A stretch of DNA of 64,000 nucleotides from JBGAJN01 sp044224905 (GTDB taxonomy: Bacteria; Verrucomicrobiota; Verrucomicrobiia; Limisphaerales; JBGAJN01): assembly GCA_044224905.1 (NCBI GenBank), contig JBGAJN010000002.1:124001-188000 (forward strand). Direction: 5' to 3'. Of the stretch, positions 59,018 to 64,000 are shown piece by piece. The position numbers and the translations under genes are program-made. The notes beneath the pieces were generated by a model. The model made no database searches and was not told the DNA's origin. It saw only the letters and a list, made by a program, of their open reading frames with translations. Position 1 is the first letter of the stretch; every line of letters starts with the position of its first letter.

Positions 59018-61357
59018 TCAACCTCCGCACATCTTCCGAAACTCCACCTCATCGATGACCTTCACGCCGAGTTGCTGAGCCTTGTCCAGTTTTGAGCCTG
59101 CCTCGGCGCCCGCGAGGAGATAGTCAGTGTTCTTGCTCACGGAACCCGTGACGTTTCCCCCCGCATTGCGAATCAGCTCCGAAGCTTGATCGCGCGAGAG
59201 CGTCGGCAACGTGCCGGTGAGCACGAACGTTTTCCCCGCCAATGGTAGTCCGACCGCAGAGGGCGCTTTCGTCGCCGCGACACCTTCGGGCTTGATTTGG
59301 AGATGGAGAAGCTGGTGCAGAACCTTCTTCCCAGCGGGTGACGCGAAGAAATCGAGCACCGCCGCGGCAGCAACCGGACCGACCTCGGCGAGACTCGGCT
59401 TGGCGCCGCTCTGCTCGAGCCGCGCTTCGATTGGCTCAATTTCGTTGCTGAGTTCTTCGTAGCGTTTCTCGCGGCGCGCTTTGTCCGCTTCGTCCTTCGG
59501 AGGGTTCTTGCGCGAACGCGGCGAGATCGCATCGCGTTCGGCTTTCTTTTCTCCGAGCGCCCGGATGTCGCGGAGGATTTCCGACGTCGCCAAGTCATCC
59601 ATCGACTTGTGAACTTGCGCGAGCTGCCACGCGGTCTGCTCGCCGACATCGGGAATCGCGAGCGCATGAATCCACCTGTTCAACGGCAACGTGCGCGCGC
59701 GTTCCAGCGCCTCCACGACCTTCGCGCCGTTCTTCTCGCCGAACATGCGCGGCTCGTCGTCGGTGCCGAGGTTGAGTTTGCCCAGCTGCTCCTTTGCGAG
59801 GTCGAAAAGGTCGAGGGGCTCCTTGATGAGCCCGCGTTCGATGAGCTTCTCGGCGACGATGCCACCGAGCGATTCGATGTCGAGCGCCTTGCGCTGGGCG
59901 AAGTATTCGACGCGGCGAGTCTTCTGCGCCGGGCAACCGGCGACATTCTGGCAACGCCACGCGACTTCGTCGCCTTCACCGACCGAAGCTTTCTCTTTGG
60001 CGATCGGCCCGCCGCATGCGGGGCACTTGCCGTGGACGTGCTTGAACAGATCAAACTCCTGCGCGCCCGCGGGCCGCTTGGTCTTTATCACTTCGAAGAC
60101 CTCGGGAATCACCATGCCGGCCTTGCGGATGACCACCGTGTCGCCAATGCGGATGTCCTTGCGGCGAATCTCGTCTTCGTTGTGCAACGTCGCGCGCGAG
60201 ATGGTCGAGCCCTGCACGAAGACGGGCTCGAGTTCCGCGACGGGCGTGAGCACGCCGGTGCGGCCGACCTGCACAGTGATGGCTTTGAGCACGGTCTCCG
60301 CAGGCGTGATCCACGGGATTGGTTTGTGAACGATGGCGTACCCCGGCGCGCGCGTCTTCGCGGGAATGCGCGCCCAGTCGGCGATGCGGTTCACCTTCAG
60401 CACGAGGCCGTCTATCTCGTAAGGCAACTTGCTGCGCAGGTCGTGGTCTTCGTCGTAATGGCAAACGACGTCGCTGCGGTAGCGCTTGATGACATCGTCG
60501 ATGTCCTTGCAAACCCACCAGAGCCGCTGCGTCGGCAGGCCGAACTTCGCGAGCGATTCAAGCATCTCGGAGTGCGTCGTAAACTCGATGCCGTCGCACG
60601 CGCCAACGGCGTAGAACACGGCGCGGATTGGGCGTTGCGCAACGAGACGCGGATCGAGTTGCTTGAGCGTGCCGGCCGTGGCGTTGCGGGCGTTGGGGAA
60701 AGATTTATCACCGGCAGCTTCGAGCTTCGCGTTCACCGCCTCGAATTCCTTCGTTGCCATGTAAGCCTCACCGCGCACTTCGAGCAATGCAGGCGGATTT
60801 TTCATTGGCAACTCGAGCGGAATCGCGCGCACGGTGCGGAGGTTGGTGGTGATGTCGTCACCAGTCTGGCCGTCGCCCCGCGTGACGCCAAGCGCGAGCT
60901 TGCCGTGCCGGTAGTGAACGCTGATTGAAACGCCGTCCACCTTCGGCTCCATCACATACTCGACGTGCTCCGACTTCAGATGCTTGCGGATGGTCGCATC
61001 GAATGCGCGGAGTTCTTCCAGCGTGTTCTCGTCTTGGAGACGATTGCGTTTGTCGCGATCGGGTTCCTCGTCTTTCGTCGGGTGATCGGAGCCTTCGATC
61101 TTTTCGAGCGACAGCATCGGCTGCAGATGCTTCACGCGGGTGAACCCTTCCGAAGGCGCGCCGCCCACGCGCTGAGTCGGAGACTCGGGCGTGCACAGCT
61201 CGGGAAATTCCTTCTCCAACTCCTGCAACTCGCGGAAGAGCAAATCGTATTCGCGATCGCTAATGGCCGGCTGGGCGAGCACGTAATAACGGTGGTCGTG
61301 CTGGCGAATCTCCTCGGCCAGTTGGGCGTGACGAGCTTGGGCTTGCGCGCGTGTCAT
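59018..61357 (-). CDS. ligA: NAD-dependent DNA ligase LigA with two extra insertions
   Basis: The 779-residue ligase has the Ia domain (HDHRYYVLAQPAISDREYDLL), the adenylation motif MEPKVDGVSIS (Lys139), the OB fold, the zinc Cys set (CPACGG...RCQNVAGC), helix-hairpin-helix repeats and a C-terminal BRCT domain (LAGKTFVLTGTLPTLSR). It is about 100 residues longer than most LigA. One charged insertion is at about 88-111 (KIEGSDHPTKDEEPDRDKR) before ELRAFD, and another at about 597-655, a Lys/Arg/Glu-rich coiled segment (ERDAISPRSRKNPPKDEADK) in the HhH region. Catalytic motifs are intact. Confidence 0.95.
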   Translation of the reverse strand: MTRAQAQARHAQLAEEIRQHDHRYYVLAQPAISDREYDLLFRELQELEKEFPELCTPESPTQRVGGAPSEGFTRVKHLQPMLSLEKIEGSDHPTKDEEPDRDKRNRLQDENTLEELRAFDATIRKHLKSEHVEYVMEPKVDGVSISVHYRHGKLALGVTRGDGQTGDDITTNLRTVRAIPLELPMKNPPALLEVRGEAYMATKEFEAVNAKLEAAGDKSFPNARNATAGTLKQLDPRLVAQRPIRAVFYAVGACDGIEFTTHSEMLESLAKFGLPTQRLWWVCKDIDDVIKRYRSDVVCHYDEDHDLRSKLPYEIDGLVLKVNRIADWARIPAKTRAPGYAIVHKPIPWITPAETVLKAITVQVGRTGVLTPVAELEPVFVQGSTISRATLHNEDEIRRKDIRIGDTVVIRKAGMVIPEVFEVIKTKRPAGAQEFDLFKHVHGKCPACGGPIAKEKASVGEGDEVAWRCQNVAGCPAQKTRRVEYFAQRKALDIESLGGIVAEKLIERGLIKEPLDLFDLAKEQLGKLNLGTDDEPRMFGEKNGAKVVEALERARTLPLNRWIHALAIPDVGEQTAWQLAQVHKSMDDLATSEILRDIRALGEKKAERDAISPRSRKNPPKDEADKARREKRYEELSNEIEPIEARLEQSGAKPSLAEVGPVAAAAVLDFFASPAGKKVLHQLLHLQIKPEGVAATKAPSAVGLPLAGKTFVLTGTLPTLSRDQASELIRNAGGNVTGSVSKNTDYLLAGAEAGSKLDKAQQLGVKVIDEVEFRKMCGG

Positions 61358-61403
61358 CGTGGACGAATTACACGGAGTATCGTGAGTTGAGACAAGACGT
61401 GAT

Positions 61404-63206
61404 TTAGCGACGCACGAACTCCTCGTAGAGCTTTGCGTAGTGGCCTCCCGCGGCGATGAGTTGATCGTGTGTGCCGCGCTCGATGATTTCGCCGTGGCTC
61501 AGGACGAGAATCAGATTCGCGTGGCGAACAGTTGAGAGCCGGTGCGCGACGACGAAGGACGTGCGGCGTGCGAAGAGTTTCTCCAAAGCTTGCTGGATCA
61601 GTCGCTCGGTCTGCGGATCCACGGCGCTCGTGGCTTCGTCGAGGATCAAGATGCGCGGTTCGGCGATCATTGCGCGAACGAGGCACACGAGTTGGCGTTC
61701 GCCTGCGCTGAAGTTGCTGCCGCGTTCGGCCACGGTCGTTTGATAGCCCCTCTCGAAGCCTTGGATGATGTCGTGTGCGCCGAGGTTTTTCGCGGCCTGA
61801 ATGGCTTCGTCGTCGGTGGCGCCGGGGCGGCCGAACTTGAGGTTCTCCATGATCGTGCCGGTAAAGAGGAAGTTCTCCTGAGTCACGATGCCGATTTGGC
61901 GACGCAGTGATTCGAGCGTCGTCTGCGCGGCTTCGTGGCCATCGATCAGGATGCGACCCTGCTGCGGTTCGTAGAAACGCGCGATGAGACTCACGATGCT
62001 CGTCTTGCCGGAACCCGTGGCGCCGACGAGCGCGATGGTTTCGCCGGGGCGCGCGGTGAACGTGATGTCTTTCAGAATCCACGTGTCGGCGGGCGTCGAG
62101 TCGTAGCGGAAATGGATGTGATCGAAAACGACCTCGCCGTTCAGCGGCGGCAGCGCGACGGCGCCGGGGCGGTTGTGAACCTGTGGTTCGGTATCGAGTA
62201 GTTGGAAAATGCGTTCGGCGCTCGCGGCGGTGGAGAGCACGGAGTTGAAGAGATCGCCCATCGTCTGGATCGGGCCGAAGAACATCCCGAAGTAGAGGAT
62301 GAACGCGGCGAGTTGGCCGACGGTGATCTCGTGGCGCGTCACGAGCTGGCCGCCGTAGCCGAGAATGATCAGCGCGCCCACGCCGGACATCAGACCGATG
62401 AACGGCATGTAAGTGTGAAACACGCGAGAAGCGACGAGGGCTTCGACCACGTAGTCGCCTTGGACTTCCCGGAAGCGGTTCAGGTTTTCTTCCTCGCGAG
62501 AGAACGCTTGCACGACGCGAACGCCGGCGATGGATTCGGCGAGCGACGCGGTGATGCGGGACGTTTGCTTGCGCACTTCGCGGTATGCCTTCATCCCGAA
62601 GTGATGGAACAACCGCGTGGCGAGGAACAGCGGCGGAACCACGAGGCTCACCGCGAGGCAGAGGCGATAGTCATATTGCACGAGCAGGAAAATCACGCCG
62701 ACGAGTGTGAGTGCGCTGCTGAGCATTTGTGTCGCGCCCCAAGTGAGAATGCGGTCGAGCGCGTCGATGTCGGTGTCGGCGCGGCTGATGATGCGGCCTT
62801 GGTGCGTGCGATCGAAATAGTTCAGCGACAGTTTCTGAATGTGGCGGAAGACCTCGAGGCGGAGATCGTTCATCGCGCCCTGGCCGATGGTGATGGCGCT
62901 CTTGACCTGTGCCACCGAGAGGAACCAGCCGAGTAGCAGGTTGCCGAGGAAGATCACGCTCACGATGAGGATGCCGTGCGAGGCGGCTTCGGTGGATGAA
63001 ACGCCGGTGAGGTAACGATCCACGCCAATCTGAATGAACTTCGGTCCGAGCAACCCGGAGACGGTGGAGAGCAGCGTGAAGATGAGGTTCAGCACGAACG
63101 TGCGCCGATACGGTCGCACGTAGCTGATCAGCCGCCGGAACAGCGCCTTGGTCATCGGCCGCCGGGCGATTTGCTCTTCGAGTAGTATATCGTCTTTCGA
63201 GGCCAT
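61404..63206 (-). CDS. ABC transporter ATP-binding/permease protein (MsbA/LmrCD-type half)
   Basis: The 600-residue protein has an N-terminal six-helix membrane domain and a C-terminal ATPase: Walker A ALVGATGSGKTSIVSL, Q-loop VTQENFLF, signature NFSAGERQLVCLVRA, Walker B ILILDEATSAVD and the H-loop VAHRLSTV. The signature is FSAGE (normally LSGGQ), a substitution common in one half of heterodimeric exporters. It lies 4 bp downstream of a second ABC half, whose signature is the canonical LSGGQ. The pair is likely an asymmetric exporter for lipid, drug or peptide. The start at 63206 (MASKDDILLEE) is just past the preceding stop. Confidence 0.93.
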   Translation of the reverse strand: MASKDDILLEEQIARRPMTKALFRRLISYVRPYRRTFVLNLIFTLLSTVSGLLGPKFIQIGVDRYLTGVSSTEAASHGILIVSVIFLGNLLLGWFLSVAQVKSAITIGQGAMNDLRLEVFRHIQKLSLNYFDRTHQGRIISRADTDIDALDRILTWGATQMLSSALTLVGVIFLLVQYDYRLCLAVSLVVPPLFLATRLFHHFGMKAYREVRKQTSRITASLAESIAGVRVVQAFSREEENLNRFREVQGDYVVEALVASRVFHTYMPFIGLMSGVGALIILGYGGQLVTRHEITVGQLAAFILYFGMFFGPIQTMGDLFNSVLSTAASAERIFQLLDTEPQVHNRPGAVALPPLNGEVVFDHIHFRYDSTPADTWILKDITFTARPGETIALVGATGSGKTSIVSLIARFYEPQQGRILIDGHEAAQTTLESLRRQIGIVTQENFLFTGTIMENLKFGRPGATDDEAIQAAKNLGAHDIIQGFERGYQTTVAERGSNFSAGERQLVCLVRAMIAEPRILILDEATSAVDPQTERLIQQALEKLFARRTSFVVAHRLSTVRHANLILVLSHGEIIERGTHDQLIAAGGHYAKLYEEFVRR

Positions 63207-63210
63207 TGTG

Positions 63211-64000
63211 TTATCGCCTGATCTGCTCCTCAAAGATTTCGCTGTAGAACCCGCGCCGTTGAATCAACTCGTCGTGCGTGCCGCGTTCGACAACATGGCC
63301 GGCCTTCAACACGAGAATCTGATCCGCGTGCTGCACCGTGGAGAAACGATGCGCGATCACGAACGACGTGCGACCGGCGCACAGCGTGCGCATCGCCTCC
63401 TGGATCAGTCGCTCCGTTTGCGAATCCACGCTCGCCGTGGCGTCGTCGAGAATTAGCACGCGCGGATTCATCAGGAACGCACGCGCAATCGCGATGCGCT
63501 GCTTTTGTCCGCCGCTGAGCGAGACGCCGCGTTCGCCGACGATCGTGTCGTAACCATTCTCAAGCTCACTGATGAAGCCGTGCGCTTGCGCCGCTTTCGC
63601 GCACGCTTCGATTTCGTCCTGCGTCGCGTCGGGCCGGCCGTAGGCGATGTTCTCGCGCACGCTGGTGCTGAACAAAAACGTCTCCTGAAAAATCACGCTT
63701 ACCGAACGGCGCAGCTCGGTCAGATTCAACTCGCGCACATCGGCGCCATCAATCACCACGCGACCGCTCGAAGCTTCGTAGAAGCGCGGGATCAAGTTCA
63801 CCATCGTCGTTTTGCCGGAGCCCGTCGGGCCGACCACGGCGATGGTTTGCCCGGGTTTCGCGAGGAAACTCACGTCGGTCAGCGAAGCTTTCCCGTCGAA
63901 GTAGTTGAACGAAACATTTTCGAAGCGCACTTCACCGTGGCCGGCGGGCATGGGTTTGGTGCCGCTTTGAATCGACTGCCGCTCGTGGAGCACCTCGAGC
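63211..64000 (-). CDS. ABC transporter ATP-binding/permease protein, C-terminal part (runs off the right edge)
   Basis: The visible part, about 263 codons, is the ATPase domain: Walker A VVGPTGSGKTTMVNL, Q-loop IFQETFLF, canonical signature VSLSGGQKQRIAIARA, Walker B VLILDDATASVD and H-loop IAHRFSTV. The residue after Walker B is Asp rather than Glu (ILDDATAS), the degenerate catalytic base seen in one half of heterodimeric exporters. The transmembrane domain lies beyond position 64000. It is transcribed before the MsbA-like half with a 4-bp gap, so the two form one asymmetric exporter. Confidence 0.92.
   Translation of the reverse strand, partial: LEVLHERQSIQSGTKPMPAGHGEVRFENVSFNYFDGKASLTDVSFLAKPGQTIAVVGPTGSGKTTMVNLIPRFYEASSGRVVIDGADVRELNLTELRRSVSVIFQETFLFSTSVRENIAYGRPDATQDEIEACAKAAQAHGFISELENGYDTIVGERGVSLSGGQKQRIAIARAFLMNPRVLILDDATASVDSQTERLIQEAMRTLCAGRTSFVIAHRFSTVQHADQILVLKAGHVVERGTHDELIQRRGFYSEIFEEQIRR

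Overview
The window looks like a chromosomal segment of a Verrucomicrobiota bacterium, probably from the Pedosphaera/Limisphaera side of the phylum. This is an inference from gene content. The clues are prepilin-like N-termini of the type A|FTL(V/P)E, a bacterial AP2-like protein, PA14 plus multi-haem cytochrome and 'planctomycete-type' dehydrogenase proteins, large exported FG-GAP, Kelch and PQQ-propeller proteins with a C-terminal '...N(R/A)(F)YR(L/V)' tail domain, and GC-rich, mostly SD-less genes. No rRNA, tRNA, IS element, prophage or CRISPR array was seen.

Layout. 1-7.6 kb is a minus-strand chemotaxis operon (cheA, cheW, an outer-membrane barrel gene, two MCP genes, and the start of a CheY-like gene that runs off the left edge). 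It is divergent from a receiver-CheX fusion at 8-9.2 kb. 9.3-11.3 kb holds rnhB, yraN and mutM. 11.3-16 kb is a tight minus-strand operon (two tandem thymidylate-kinase-like genes, a ROK kinase, and an exopolyphosphatase split from its HD domain) with a site-2 protease upstream. 16.1-17.9 kb has a SUMF1-cytochrome fusion and an AP2-like protein. 18-22.5 kb has xseB, dxs, icd and a DUF4160/DUF2442 pair. 22.6-28.1 kb is a looser region with a PrsW-like protease, two lipoproteins, an exact-period 21-bp degenerate minisatellite, a core MetE-type methyltransferase and an acid-phosphatase-like protein. 28-31 kb is a pseudopilin-like operon. 31.3-36.8 kb has a BtuF-like protein, recQ and a CpxAR-like two-component pair.

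37-43 kb is a putative copper/redox locus: two YHYH-domain proteins flank a single-chain fusion of an MbnP-like domain with a di-haem MauG/MbnH-type peroxidase, followed by a PQQ-like propeller. 43-48 kb has a Kelch protein, a type I DAHP synthase and an exported protein. 48-55 kb holds a divergent FG-GAP protein and a penta-haem PA14 cytochrome plus dehydrogenase pair. 55-59 kb holds eboD- and eboF-like genes with a PQQ-like propeller. 59-64 kb has ligA with two unusual insertions and a two-gene ABC exporter that runs off the right edge.

The most striking regulatory find lies just upstream of the DAHP synthase gene. A 19-codon leader ORF (MGSYFTGGYWFRTANLRVG) is followed by an intrinsic terminator, and a segment inside the leader ORF can pair with the terminator's 5' arm. 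This is the layout of a ribosome-mediated attenuator sensing aromatic amino acids.
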